NCBI GenBank assembly: GCA_036023115.1
Contig: JAYKKT010000064.1
Coordinates: 3,153,501 to 3,217,500, forward strand
Length of the DNA: 64,000 nucleotides
DNA from: Brasenia schreberi
Lineage: Eukaryota > Streptophyta > Magnoliopsida > Nymphaeales > Cabombaceae
Reading direction: 5' to 3'
Shown here: positions 49,249 through 61,794 of the stretch, one piece after another
How the letters are laid out: each line of letters begins with the position of its first letter
Position numbering within the stretch: position 1 is the stretch's first letter
The notes under the pieces: generated by a model
The model's input: only the letters and a program-made list of their open reading frames with translations
What the model was told of the DNA's origin: nothing
Databases searched by the model: none
Translations under genes and position numbers: made by a program

Positions 49249-50575
49249 ATGGCTGAAGAGATAACTGTAAGAGAGTTCAATGGCAGAAAAGATAGCTTTG
49301 CTGTGGAAGACTTGGAGCGAAGATGCGATGTAGGAACAAGCACTAGCTCTCTTCTTGTTGATATGATGGGAGACCCCATTGCTAGAGTTCGTAATAGCCC
49401 TTCATACACCATGCTGGTACTCTCTCTCTCTACATATATCATCACTCATTTCGTTGTAAAACAGGTTGCTGAATTGAATAATAAGTTAGTTGGAGACCCC
49501 ATTGCCAGAGTTCGTAATAGCCCTTCATACACCATGGTGGTACTCTCTCTCTCTCTCTACATATATCATCACTCATTTCGTTGTAAAACAGGTTGCTGAA
49601 TTGGATAATGAGTTAGTTGGTGTGATCCGAGGCTCAATAAAGATAGTAGTGGTATGCATCCACTCACCAACCAACTTAGCCAAAGTGGGCTACGTGCTCG
49701 GCTTGCGCGTCTCACCGGCACATCGCCGGAAGTGCATAGGGTACAAACTTGTGACTTGTTTGGAGGACTGGTTCAGCTCAAATGGCGTGGAGTACGCATA
49801 CATGGCCACCGAGAAGGACAACCAGGCTTCTCTTAAGCTCTTCACTGAAAAGTGTTGTTACTCCAAATTTAGGAGCCCTTCCATTTTAGTGAACCCAGTG
49901 ACCTTTCACTTGAAGATCGTTCCATCTAGTGTCAAGATCGTGAAGCTTAGCACGAACCAGGCTGAGTCCCTCTATCGAACTCACATCGGCTCGATCGAGT
50001 TCTTCCCGGATGATATCGATCAGATCCTCACCAACAAATTGAGCTTGGGGACTTGGGTTGCTCATTCAAAAAATGAGAGTTGGGATAAGATCAACGAGCC
50101 ACCTGAGAGTTGGGCAATGTTGAGTGTATGGAATAGCGGTGAAGTGTTCAAGTTGAAAGTTGAAGGAGAACCAATAGGTTGTACAGCCTATGCTAGAGTT
50201 TGTGGGGTACTAGATAGAGCCTTTCCTTGCTTAAGAATCCCTGCATTTCCTGATGTTTTTAGTTCATTTGGGTTCTATTTTATGTATGGTTTGCATGGCT
50301 GCGGACCGAAGTCGGCCCGGTTGATGAAGGCACTCTGCAAGTATGTGAATAACATGGCTGCAAAGAGTCAAGATTGCAGAGTTATTGTGACGGAGGTAGG
50401 TGGGAGAGACGAGCTGAAGTCTCATATTCCACACTGGAAATGCTTATCTTATTCAGAAGATCTGTGGTGCTTAAAATCTTTATTTGGTGATAGGCCTTGC
50501 TGTGCTAAAGATGGACTGGACTGGAGCAAGAGTCCACCACCTACATCTCTTTTTGTTGATCCACGAGAAGTTTGA
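49249..50575 (+). CDS. HLS1: HOOKLESS1-like GNAT N-acetyltransferase with internal exon duplication
   Basis: HLS1 is a plant GNAT-fold protein acting in the nucleus downstream of ethylene in apical-hook growth; close paralogues (HLS1-like) are common. Exon 1 49249-49416 (MAEEITVREFNGRKDSF...VRNSPSYTML) ends at a GT donor; exon 2 49592-50575 starts VAELDNELVGVIRG after ACAG. These give 383 residues, near the family length of about 400. Seen: GYVLGLRVSPAHRRKCIGYK (acetyl-CoA loop), YMATEKDNQASLKLF, FRSPSILVNPV, EFFPDDIDQILTNKLSLGT, PPESWAMLSVWN, SFGFYFMYGLHG, and the terminal SPPPTSLFVDPRE. A 123 bp tandem duplication (49369-49491, 49492-49618) copies the end of exon 1, the intron and the start of exon 2. 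It creates a second acceptor/donor pair bounding a 75 bp in-frame mini-exon (49465-49539), so a 408-residue form is also possible. In the loop, HLS1 has RRQGIG where this copy has RRKCIG. Confidence 0.9.
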
Positions 50576-50732
50576 ATTGGATAAGTGACTGATGATATTG
50601 AATGAATCAGCAAAACAAATTTCTGTTCCTTCTTTTGTATCATTCATTGCATTCCTACTTGCTTTTTGATTCTTATTCCCCTCCTTTTGGTTTACCGTTT
50701 CTGTTGCTTCCAGAAATGGGTGCCAACCTATT

Positions 50733-50734
<2 letters not shown>

Positions 50735-50790
<56 letters not shown>
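50735..50790. repeat. (CT)n microsatellite in the HLS1-like 3' region
   Basis: About 28 CT units are followed by GCTCGCTCGC and an AC tract. It starts 160 bp after the stop codon. Confidence 0.95.
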
Positions 50791-50793
<3 letters not shown>

Positions 50794-53322
50794 CGCTCGC
50801 ACACACACACACAAAGAAAGTGGAATTGGTGAACGATTCAACGGATAGCAGATGGCTATGGTTGAGAAGAAATTGGTGCAATCAACACTCCCTGTACACA
50901 CATATATGAGAGAGAGAGAGGCCGGGGTATGAAGAAATGATGCAAACATGAATGGCTTAAAAGACCATAGATTATGGCGTTACTTGATGTTCACACTGGT
51001 ACTTTTGGAATTGAAAACTGTCATTTATTTCAACTTATATATATAACTTATATACATATATGACACGTTCTTTTAAAAACCAATCAATAAAAAGAATCCA
51101 AAAGAGAAAAAAAGAAACGAATTCATACGTGCTTCCCTATATCAAATCGCAGTAGGTAAGCAAGCAATCCATTATCACAAGAAAATCAATAAACTTTTAT
51201 AGCCATGACCTTTTCAAAATAAAAGAATTACCGACACATTTATCTGCCTAACTCCTTTGCTATGATAGTACCATGTGTTAGCTCATTATTTGATCTTTCC
51301 CTTTATTGTAAAGTTCAATTCCTTCAGAATTGTCCCGAAAAAGGTTCAAAACATACCCATACAAGTGCCATTTTAAGATATAGCCAGCAGACTTTGAACA
51401 AATTTCCAGTTATTCTTATTTCAGAAAGTCATTGATATTTGTCGCAAGGTAATCCTTTATGAAGGGTAAGGTGTTTGAAATTTGACTATTGGAGCATGTG
51501 AAGCTTGATAGAGACAGATCTGCATGGCCTGGACCCACGCCTTTGGCCTCTTATTCGTTTTCTGCATGGTTGTGTCAACTTCAGCCTCAATCTTGCCCCA
51601 CCCCCATCGGGGAAAGATAAGTTTCAGTGGTTCTTATACTCGGGTCAAAAAACGTCGTCTCTAAATCATCAAAACTTACGAGACAATCCCTTGGTGCTTT
51701 CTTGCAGAACTTCTTTTAGCAAAACTCGACATATTTGGCTTCACTCATTTCTCTCCAACTCTATCTGCTTTGTTCCTTCACCTGCCATTTATTATAATGC
51801 CACAGATGAATCCATACGATATAACTATCATGGCTTCATATCCTGTCATAAAATTTCCTTTACAAACTAATTAACATGAGATGCATGTGAAAGGATATTC
51901 CATCGTCGGACATTCATTATTGATGGTGGTGGCAGTGAAACTAATAAGACACCAGCAGATGGGGCTACACAGGCCGTTTGGAGTTATGTAAGGACGATAA
52001 TTCCATGGTTCATATTGGTTGATGCATGCATGATAGTACGGAATGGTGATCTGAATCCATCAGTATACGAAATACGCAACATAATATTATGCAGTAAACA
52101 GGTACCAGCTCTCTATCTGAAGCACGTAGACGCGCACACACATACACAGACACATTAAATAAAATTAAGATTTTCAGATCAATTTCCATGATAATTCGGT
52201 ATACTCAAATGCAGTGCATAGTTCTCTCTCTCTCTCTCACACACACACATACACACACACACACAAATTAAATGAAATTTTCTGATGCCCGCATTAAGCA
52301 AAACAAAATTATGCTTTGATCTAGTGTTTGGATTAGGAAAACAAAAGCAATCATGGAGAACTAAAATTGTGCTTAAGCTGGATTCAGTACGTTTTTATCA
52401 ATCAAAGCACCCGAAATTGTTGGTTCTCTCATTGTTTTGTGATACTCCATGTAATTCTCTCATTCTCCTCTTTAAAGTGTTCATGCCTCTTCCCATTGGC
52501 TGCACCGTCTCCATTCGTAAGCCCTCCTTCATCCTCCGAGGTATAAACCAACCGATCACTAGTGGAGTAATGGATTTCAATAGCATATATTGGAGCCGAT
52601 GACAAGCACTACCCAACTGCTTGAAGAATTCTGAGTTTATAGAAACTCCCAAGTTTATCTTTTCAAATCTGAAGCATTCGGCTAAGAGTTAAAGTGCGAG
52701 TTTTTGAAGTTAACTTTTACATATCTTAAACTTGCAAACCCCAAAATCTCATTATGTCATCAACCTCTTGCATAAAAGATGGCTTCTTCTGCACATATCT
52801 CATGGTGCACGATTGTATGCTTTGCAAATTTAAGATCTATTACGAGCAGTAAGGATCTACATTGAGTTGAAGTGGGGCATCCACCCAATTTAAGAATGAA
52901 CAGAGAAAATGGGCCACCGATAAATCCATGATATATTAAACATACTTCACCCACCCCAAACAGTACCATGCACTCCACCCGAAGGTTTCTAGATCCCCAC
53001 TAATTATGACTGCAACCTTTTCTTCTACAGGCCCTCAACAAAGCAGGAACTCATCGGAGAGCATCGCAATGGCCATGTATCGTATCACATAGGCGATTTT
53101 CACCTGAAACTCAAAGAACCTGTTCTGGGTATGGCGGAAAACATTTAAAACATCATGAACTGAGTGCTTCAAGCTTGATCATATTTGCTAAAAGGCTGAA
53201 AATAACGCATCGAACATGGTAAATCTGGATATTTACAAGTGGAGGCCGGCACTAGAAACTGGTATATGTCCTGCTTATATTCATTCGTAGTTGATCATCA
53301 GATGAGTTTTTAATTTTTCTTT

Positions 53323-53515
53323 GTGCAGTACACCAGAGGTAACCGGAAGCCCAAAGGATCCACCCCGACTAATCCAGTGCGATCTGGGTCTGCCCACTAT
53401 GGGGTAAAGCTCTGCCAGATCTGGTTCCCTCCATTCCCAGTGCTCGAACTTAAGACCTTGCTTAAGGGGAAGCATTACCGAACCACTTTGAACCAACCAA
53501 CCGTTGGTTATCAGA
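53323..53515 (-). repeat. SINE-like repeat ending in AACCAACC
   Basis: On the minus strand: AACCAACGGTTGGTTGG, then AAGTTCGAGCACTGGGAATG (box B-like), GCTTTACCCCATAGTGGGC and GGATTAGTCGGGGTGGATCC. The order resembles common plant tRNA-derived repeats, but no clear box A is seen. Confidence 0.45.
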
Positions 53516-54066
53516 TGAGATTAACAAAGCTTTGCCCTTGGACCAACTAAAAGTTGTCACAAGGACTCATCTTGGGGCTTTAGTAAATAGAAACTTCAAG
53601 GAATAGTTCCAATGGAAATGGAAAATCTACAAATTAAAAAAAATGTTCTCATGTCTGACATCAGCGCGTTGCATTGCACTGACGACTCCTATGTTGCACT
53701 AAAGCAAAATGGAAATGAAAGCGGGACCGGATCTTCAAAAGCTAAGAAACAGATTATATAGAGAGAATAGTTCATGCACGCTTAAACATCTTCAGGAATC
53801 TTAACCATTCGATCAGTGACATAGACGGTTCAAATTTAAATTTTAAAATAAAAAAGTATGTTGGTATGTTTTGCTTGATCGATGCACGAGTGCTTGAACT
53901 AATTTCTCTCTATACATACGAAATAAAAAGAAATAATATTAGGTGCTTTAGTGGGGGTCAAACATAAGAAACTTTGTCGCACAGAAAAGTGCTCTAATAA
54001 CATAGGACAAGTGATAAAAAAACCTCTACCTAGAAGAGGGAAAAGTTCAGAGCATTTTCGTTTTTA

Positions 54067-54288
54067 TGAAAATTTGATTTTAAAGATGTTAAAAAGAAAA
54101 ATAAAGTATTAAAAAAAAAATAAAGATTGGTCTAGTAGCTTATGTTGAGTTAATTGTTAGTATAACATGTGATTGGATAATATGAAAACACAAGAATACA
54201 TGCATAACATATGATTGGATAATATGAAAACACAAGAATATATGTAACCCACAACACCGTATGGCAAAAAACTTAGTTGTTATTGTTG
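54067..54288 (+). mobile_element. Degraded LINE tail with internal tandem duplication
   Basis: AATAAAGATTGGTCTAGTAG and TTGAGTTAATTGTTAGTATA correspond to the family's AAAGAATGATCTAGCTTATT and GAGTTAACTGCTAACATGG. A 42 bp unit (ATTGGATAATATGAAAACAC...) is then repeated in tandem (about 54163-54246). It ends in CTTAGTTGTTATTGTTG. Confidence 0.8.
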
Positions 54289-56432
54289 CCGTTTCATTTC
54301 AACTTTCCAACTATTGTAATTTTTTTATGTGGAAGCTGGGTTGGATCGCGCCTGAATGAATCTGCCCCGGGTCCCGCATGGGACCCGTCTGGAGATGATG
54401 GCCAGGGTCCTTCGTGGCCATCGCCTGGTAACGAAGAGGACTGAAAACCGCCCTCCCGCCACCTTCTTTGAGCTAGAAAGAGAGGGAGAGTACCGTAGTC
54501 AAGGAAGATGTGAGAGCAGGAAACATGTCCTAAAATGAAGAAATCTGTCGGTCGTCCGCCACCCACAACCGTGTCATGTCGGGTGGTGGTGACACTGACC
54601 AGGACACTGAACCAAGTGCCCTTGTATAGACACGGTTCTGGGTTTCAGTTTCAGTAAACAGAATGGATTCAGATCCAGATAGAATTTGAAGGATTCAAAT
54701 TATGTTTTAGGGTGTTTTCGGGGTCGGTTTAAGTTTGAATTGAACATTGTTTGAACCATTGGATCTGAAATTGAACATAGAATGTTAATATTACACTTTT
54801 GTGATAATTTAGGGATTAAATCAAGGCGATTAAGAAATAATTGTTTTATGACATTTGAATCCATATAATGTTTCAGGTAGATGGGTGTGTTTCTTTTTCA
54901 GTTTTCATTGCTTCTAAGATGATGTATGAGATTGTGAAATGATTGTTAATATTTTGAAATGATTACACATGGGTTGTTTGTGAAATAGAATTGGAAATGC
55001 TTTATTGAATATACGGATGCATAACATGAGTGTGTTTGTGTGTAAGTGAACCATTAATGAGTATAGAGAGATGTTGTTGGATTGTAGATGGCTGTATATG
55101 TTAATGCTACCTCATTGGTTGTCATTATAGGTGGGTAAAACATTACAGAGTATGGATCTATCTCCTATGATGATATGGGACATCGTTAGACTAGAGATAG
55201 TCATACTGGTAGAGCGAACTCGTAGATGTTTTGAGTTGTGTTGGCTACTTTGTTGTTTGAGCTAGTTCCACTTGTAGTTGCATTGGACAACTCCATGTGA
55301 AACTAGTCAATGAGAGTAAATAGTTTATGTAAATTAGAACAAATTTGATACGGAATATGAATGTGTAGTTTGAATGTTAAAAATTAGACACATGATGTGG
55401 ATGTAGAGATATGAAGCCTGAGAGATAGAACTTAGGTGGATCTCGTGGATCTAGGAGATGACCCCAGTTGGTTAAATATATGATTCTACTAGTATGATAT
55501 CCAAATACTTTGTTTCGTAAACTCGAGGGGTTGGACTTGATGAGCTAGTGTTATGGTCGTAAGGTCCTTGGCTCGACAAGCTAGATGGGTGGTCGGAGGT
55601 CACGTGACTGAAAAGGAGGAGGGTTCGGAGGACTTCCATGATGTGGCTAGTGGTTGGATACTATAGAGGTCTTGAGATCGAAATTTAATTGTATTATTAT
55701 TGAGTACTTCGTTGTAATGTGATATAGATCTTTTATCATATTATATGATTTGAAATTATACATGTATTCAATATTGCTTTTCTATAGAGAGATCATATCC
55801 ACATATTAGCACAATTATGGTGCTCAGTCTTTATTTAGAATTCTAGGACCTAGTCAATAGAGGCATTGAGCCATTTAAGTGCTTCGAGAACAAGACTTTG
55901 ACTTTTGTTGCCAGATGATAGTAGTGAATATGTTCTTTATAGTTTTGACTTTTCTTCTCGTTGTACCACTACCTTGTTGGATTTCAATTGTATATAAATA
56001 AATGAACTCTGACTTGTCATTGATCTTATGGGTTATGCCACTATTGAATTGTCAACGATTCACGAGTATCGACCATGTGGCATGGACAGGCCCTATATCC
56101 GTTTCGGTCGAGCTCTCGTGGGACATTACATTTTATTTGATGAAAACTTTGCAAGCTAATTGTAATTGCTAATTGGAGAGGTAGTATGGGAACTGGGATA
56201 TCAAGCGTTGTGCTTAAGTTTAGAAAACTGTGAGTTTGAAACTCTAATCCATGCTTGTTTATACCCTCTCTCTTTGTGTGTGTAACATATGCTTCTAGAA
56301 CCTCGCTTGTGTATCTCATTGACAAAGAGTAGCATTCAAACAACATAGAACAAGAGATACTGAGAACAAAACTAGAAACGCAGAACACACACGAACCTAA
56401 GTCTGCCTAGCTTGCACCCACCATCCATATCT

Positions 56433-59400
56433 TTACAACTGTATCGTTACACCCCTAGCACCATTAATGGTCCCATTGGTTGCTCCCGCCAGCCCTCGCT
56501 CTTCGTCCTCGCAAGTTTCGTGCCTGGTTATGTCATATCTTTCTCCATCACCCCAGAGGGCATAAGCCTCTTCTCCATGAACCGCATCATCTCCGATCAC
56601 AAGCTGCTCATCCGGCATGCGCAGCGGCATGAAGATCTTTATGCATAGCAGAATTATGGTTGTGGTTATCACATTCCAGGTGATGATGAAGGCCGCAGCA
56701 AGGATTTGCTTTAGAATCTGAACATGGCCTTCACCTCCATAGAAAGCTCCCTTCGTGTTTTGAACGGGGAGCACCATCTGGCAGAGGTGTGGCTCCGCAA
56801 GCAGGCCGGTTAAGATGCCGCCTAATAAGCCGGCGACTGCGTGTGTGTGAAACACACCAAGTGAGTCGTCCACCTTCTGCAAAATTGTAGATCTCTTGTG
56901 CAAAATCATCATGGTGAACCAAGGTATGCTTCCGGACATCATTCCCATTATAATGGCTGCCCATCCCTGTACCAGCCCTGCACCATCCTTGGTGCGTGAG
57001 TAAATACCATTATCAATTTTTGGTGCCCCATTAAACAAAATTGAATGGCTATCTTTATATTTGAACGCATAAAACGATTTCCAGTTGCCCAATCAAATTT
57101 TCTCAGCATAATGGATGGCAATATTTATGTTTGAGCTAATCCAACATATGACACTTTTAGGAACGATGGGGAGGCCAAATGCAGATGCACGCATCGGGTA
57201 TCGAACTCATGACCTTCAACTAGTGAGTACTCGATTCGTAGCCAGGTGGGCTATTGTTCTTCGTGCAATCCAATTCATACGGGCTTTAAGTTTTGAATCT
57301 TTACAACCAAAGCTTCAGTTCACCATCAATGTGATTTTGCTTCAAAGTCAGGTTTAGAAACCTTTTTTGGGTTTATTGAAAGAAACCATGTGCACTTACA
57401 TTTATAACTTAATAAACCACCTTGGGTATGAGATAACCCAACAAAAATGTAAGACTAGCACCCACGGTGTTAGCTCAATGGCTACGAGCTCTAGCACTGT
57501 TGCTGTTGGTGAGGAGTTCGACTCTCAGAGGATGCATGCCGTTGGTGAGGAGTTTGACTCTCAGAGGGTACATGTGGGTATTTGTGTTTGGCTTCGGCCT
57601 CCTCTTGTAACTAAACAACGAAAACGTCAAGACTAAGACTCTAGTAAGGCCTAGGAAATATGCTCCTCTTTGTCTTTGCACAAGGAGTGGCACCCATGAG
57701 ATTCGAACACGCTCCTCTTTGTCTTTGCACAAGGAGTGGCACCCATGAGATTCGAACACGTGATTGCTTGTCTAACAGCCAAAAGCTAGTTCTTTCTACT
57801 TTGCCAAGTTCCCTTAGCGTTGCTATAGTTTTTCAAGAAATGCAAGCTGGTCCTTTGTAGTTACAACTTACAAAGAATCTCATAGGCAATTAAACCTTCA
57901 TTTAAATGATCAAATGCATAATTCAATGACCATTTAAGTTTTCCAAGTACAATGCGAGTGACCGTCTCATTTTAGGGAAGAAAAGCTACTACGAGGTTCG
58001 TGTGTAATGCTCAACGGTAAATATCTATACCACAAGTTTAGGATTTCAGGCAGCCATTGGTAAATTTATCAAGCATTAAAACACTGTATGCTCCAAGGAA
58101 TCTTTTGTTAAGACACTATCATATTTACACTCAAGCACGGCCTTCAATGCCAAATTTCTGCCCTTCTCTAGAACTGCCCAAGTAGAGGTCTGATGGCTTT
58201 TGAGTTGCTTTTTCTGTTTAATTTCACCATGAACGCTCTGCTCTTACAATTATGCAAGTACGAAAATGGAACTCAACGAGTTAAACAGATAAAAATGTGT
58301 CATTTACAGTTGTTAAATTAATGAAAAAACATGCTAATCGTTTATTAGTATACTCCCAAGGACCAGACAGTTACTGGAGAGAACGTTTAAGTAGAGACAG
58401 TTAGATGTGGATTTGCTAGACATTCGGTTGGCAGCTAAACTTGATTAAATTCCATAAATGAAAGGAAGAACGAAAATCAGATAAGAGAATACCAGCTCCG
58501 GGAGTAATGCAGGCTAAGCCAGTCATCATGCCCTGAACGGCGCCGATCACAGAGGGTCTCCCGAAGAATGCGACGTCCAGCGATGTCCAAACTAGAAGAC
58601 TGGTTGCAGCGCAGACAATGGTGTTCAAGATGGCTATAGAAGCGACGACATTGGCGGCATACGGCGCTCCACCATTGAACCCACACCAGCCCAGCCATAG
58701 CAGCCCTGCCCCGCAAAGCATGAGCAACACATTGTTCGGGGGGAATCTCTCCCTGTCACCCTTCACTCTCGGCCCGACCTTAGGAAAAATATTATTGCAC
58801 CGAACACCATCATCAGACTCTAATACCATTGACGAACAAACATATGCATGAATTGAGAATCGCTGCTAAAGATTTTCCACTGCAACTTCAGTGGTATGCT
58901 GATTACTATTGAGACAGCTACAAGCAGCATCCGAAGTGCTTTCAGTGAACCATCCATTTATCAATGATGTTTTAAGCACGTCAAGGGTGTAAACTACCAC
59001 CATCTAGGTCTTTTACACACGCTCGCGCTCGCGCACTCACGCACACACACATATTATATAAAAGAAAAAGGTATATCTTAGTTTTAATTCTTTTACATAT
59101 CACCTTAATTGAGATTTGGGTTTTATCAGGGTTTTGGTGTATATATATGTAAATTTTCATATGCCATAGTCGTCTCCATGTACTAGTTGGACCTTACAGG
59201 TCTGACTCGGATAACTGGTAAACCTTAACCTCAACGAATCGGGTCAACCCAGATCCTTTGACACCTGAATGAACAGAAATGGCTTGGGAGCTGATCATCT
59301 CGAGATGAAGGGAAATATCGAGGAGGTGCACGTTTTGCTTTTGCTTTTTTCTTCATTTCCATAAATTTATAAGACAATCGAGTGTATGAAGGTGGCAAAA

Positions 59401-60495
59401 ACTACCAGCCATGGTTGCATGAGGACCCTTTTGAGAGTAGGTTCGGCAGAAGGTCCCGTTATGAACTCTAGATACGATGTGCTCTGGTTTTAGGGTGTTG
59501 ATACTCATGCATGGTGAATTAATTAATCATAACACCGTCAAAACCGTTTAAGACAAACTCCAAATTGATCATCACCATCTGTTGGTTTCACAAAGCCGGC
59601 CGCACGGAACCATGATAACGGTGGTGATTTCTCAAAACACATCTATCTTGTGAGTTGTGACTAACAGCGCTCCTTTGATTCAATGCAAACAGAAAATTTC
59701 ATACTCAAAACAGATTTAAGCCATGAAAAGGGAATTGAGAAATGAAGATAAACGCTAAATTTCATGTTTACTGATGGCGAGGAAGACGAAAGTATTGAAA
59801 AACGACACACGAAGAACAATTTAAGTTCTTACCCAATAGGCAGCGGTGAACCCTGCGGATCCAGAAGCCACATGAATGACATATCCACCTGAGTAGTCAA
59901 TGACTCCCCATTGATAGAGAAAGCCACCACCCCAAAGACTGTAAGCACCCACTGTGTAAGAGAAGATGAGCCACAGCGGCACGAACACCATCCACGCTTT
60001 GATGTTCATCCTCCCGAGCACGCCCCCAGCCAATAAAATGATGGTGATAGCTGCGAACATGTACTCGAAGAGCACGAACGTCGCCATGGGGAAGAAAGGC
60101 TCGATCATCGGCGTCTCCAGGGTGCCATTGTTGCGAAGGTGCGCCGTCGAGGCGACCTTGGCTCGGGAGATAAGAAACCTCTGTTCGAGCGCCGGGCCGG
60201 CTCTGCCCCAGAAGGGAAGCAGCGGCTCGCCGAAAGCCATCTTAAAGCAGAGAAGCACCCAGAAGATGAGCCCCGCCGCGAAGGCGTAGAGGGCCATAAA
60301 GGCCGCGTTCACCGCCCACTTCTTCTTCACTATGCTGGCGTAGAGTACGACGAGGCCGGGCATGCTCTGCAGCCCGACGAGAGTGGTGGCCGCCATCTGC
60401 CAGGCGTTGTCTCCCTTGTTCAGCCACTCTGGCACGGCCAATTGCCGCTCGCTGTATGCCAGCGGTATGCTCGTGTTCCCGGCGAGGCTATCCAT
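56433..60495 (-). CDS. AMT2: AMT2/MEP-type ammonium transporter, three exons
   Basis: A plasma-membrane transporter importing ammonium for nitrogen nutrition. Exons (minus) 59833-60495, 58493-58778 and 56433-56977, all GT-AG with matching phases, give 497 residues, typical of the plant AMT2-4 clade. Seen: [20 protein letters not shown] and [18 protein letters not shown] at the N-terminus; [20 protein letters not shown]; the first pore His in [43 protein letters not shown]; the second pore His in [14 protein letters not shown]; and the regulatory C-terminus [18 protein letters not shown] with RYDITRHE. The loop between the second and third membrane segments ([20 protein letters not shown]) is somewhat longer than in Arabidopsis AMT2. 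Intron 2 (56978-58492) carries three SINE-like repeats; intron 1 has none recognised. The gene looks functional. AMT2 versus AMT3/AMT4 cannot be separated here. Confidence 0.95.
57150..57247 (-). repeat. tRNA-derived SINE, family B
   Basis: On the minus strand: CCACCTGGCTACGAATCGAG, ACTAGTTGAAGGTCATGAG, TTCGATACCCGATGCGTGC and a TTGGCCTCCCC end. It lies in AMT2 intron 2, in the same direction as the gene. Confidence 0.65.
57460..57616 (+). repeat. tRNA-derived SINE, family A, with internal duplication
   Basis: ACGGTGTTAGCTCAATGGCT (box A) and GAGGAGTTCGACTCTCAGAG (box B) lead to the shared GGCTTCGGCCTCCTCTTGTA end. The box B segment is tandemly repeated (57504-57540 and 57541-57576). Confidence 0.75.
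57662..57770 (-). repeat. Tandem 49 bp duplication in a tRNA-like repeat
   Basis: CTCCTCTTTGTCTTTGCACA through GAGATTCGAACACG occurs at 57662-57711 and again at 57712-57760. The minus strand reads CGTGTTCGAATCTC, a box B-like word, after GGCTGTTAGACAAGCAATCA. The arrangement suggests a third SINE family. Confidence 0.6.
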
Positions 60496-61149
60496 ATAAC
60501 TCGCTCGTCTTGATCAACTTCTGGTTTAGGTGAAGACTAGGGAGGAAGGATAGGGTGGTGTTGCATATATAGAGGTTCCTTTGGCGTCACACAGAAGGTT
60601 GAAGACTGTGCAGTGAAGTCAGTGGATCCTTGCTTCAATGGACATCGGCCGCGGCGTCATGGGCGGAGTTGCGCCGGGTCCTCTTTTGCTTTTCTGAGAT
60701 TTTTGATCATGATACCACTGGGTTTCATGCACTGCACCCAATCTTCATTTATATATATTCCTGAAGTGATGAAAAAGTCACCTCAAAGAAAAGATAGAAA
60801 ATGCGTAGAAAGCCAGAGAAAAAAATTCTTTTAGTTGTGTGCATCATAGACTCTGTGTTCTTGCATGGAATATCTATTATATATAATAACAATTACGTTA
60901 AAAAGTTATACTTATTTTTCGTCTGTCAGCCAGAATATCGTTTCACGCGAGAGAAAGCGATCCGATTTTCATTATTCGTTTGGATAAACTATGCATAGAA
61001 AGCTACATTTATGTGTCAAAAGCTTCACAATTTAATGTACAACTCGAATTTAGTGTCGCTAATAGGCTGCTAAGAGAGGTGAGCTACTCATTGATGCGCA
61101 TGGCTTGTGACAAGCTGATCACTTCGGCTCGTCTCGTACACTTGAATAG
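60496..61149. other. AMT2 5' region
   Basis: Presumed promoter and 5' UTR of the ammonium transporter on the minus strand. No specific regulatory element can be assigned, and no other gene is seen. Confidence 0.35.
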
Positions 61150-61252
61150 AAGACTAGCACTAGATCACGTGGCTAAGGGGTCGACTCACAAATGGAAGGT
61201 CAGGAGTGCAATACCCATGGTGTGTGTATGGCTTCGGCCTTCCCAGTGGACC
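61150..61252 (+). repeat. tRNA-derived SINE, family B
   Basis: GATCACGTGGCTAAGGGG, TCGACTCACAAATGGAAGG, a box B-like CAGGAGTGCAATACCC, and GTATGGCTTCGGCCTTCCC. The end (GGCTTCGGCCT) is shared with family A, so families A and B probably have a common tail. Confidence 0.6.
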
Positions 61253-61585
61253 AACAAATTGAAAAAAGAAACATGTCTGCTTAACCTCCCTTCTACTCGT
61301 GTAGCTAAGCATATTTGCAGTGTTTAGATGTGTGTGTGAGAGAGAGAATACGTTAACCCAACACTTCAGATGCATGTCTTCAATGGATCAAAGCAGGCTC
61401 GAATGGCTAAGCCCGTATGGCCCTGGGGGTCGATGAGAGTCGGGCTGACCCGCAGGGCCATACACCCGTTGGTTATTAGATCGGGTCTATAAGACCCGAT
61501 TCAAATCTGCTGGAAATCTACCAAGATTATTTTAGGACAAATCCAACCGCAGCATTTTAGGCTTCAGCAAGCCATATACACATGT

Positions 61586-61712
<127 letters not shown>

Positions 61713-61794
61713 GTGTATATACATGTATACATAGAAAAACCTATACATATATATATTACATAACATCCAATTGAAAAACTATATATATATATGG

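Larger units (their letters stand above)
50576..56432. other. Long intergenic spacer
   Basis: It begins with the HLS1-like 3' region and a (CT)n array. Further on are CT/CA tracts (52223-52266), a SINE-like repeat (53323-53515), a degraded LINE tail (54067-54288) and unrecognised text to 56432. The open segments of up to about 120 codons have no splice context or family resemblance I can support. Confidence 0.4.

Noticed and set aside
49490..49600. A separate start Met at 49490 for the HLS1-like protein
   Set aside because: The frame runs through the duplicated intron and lacks the conserved N-terminus MAEEITVREF, which is present upstream and splices correctly.
50480..50950. Open frames across the HLS1-like 3' end
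   Set aside because: They run antisense or out of frame over the CT array and the real coding exon.
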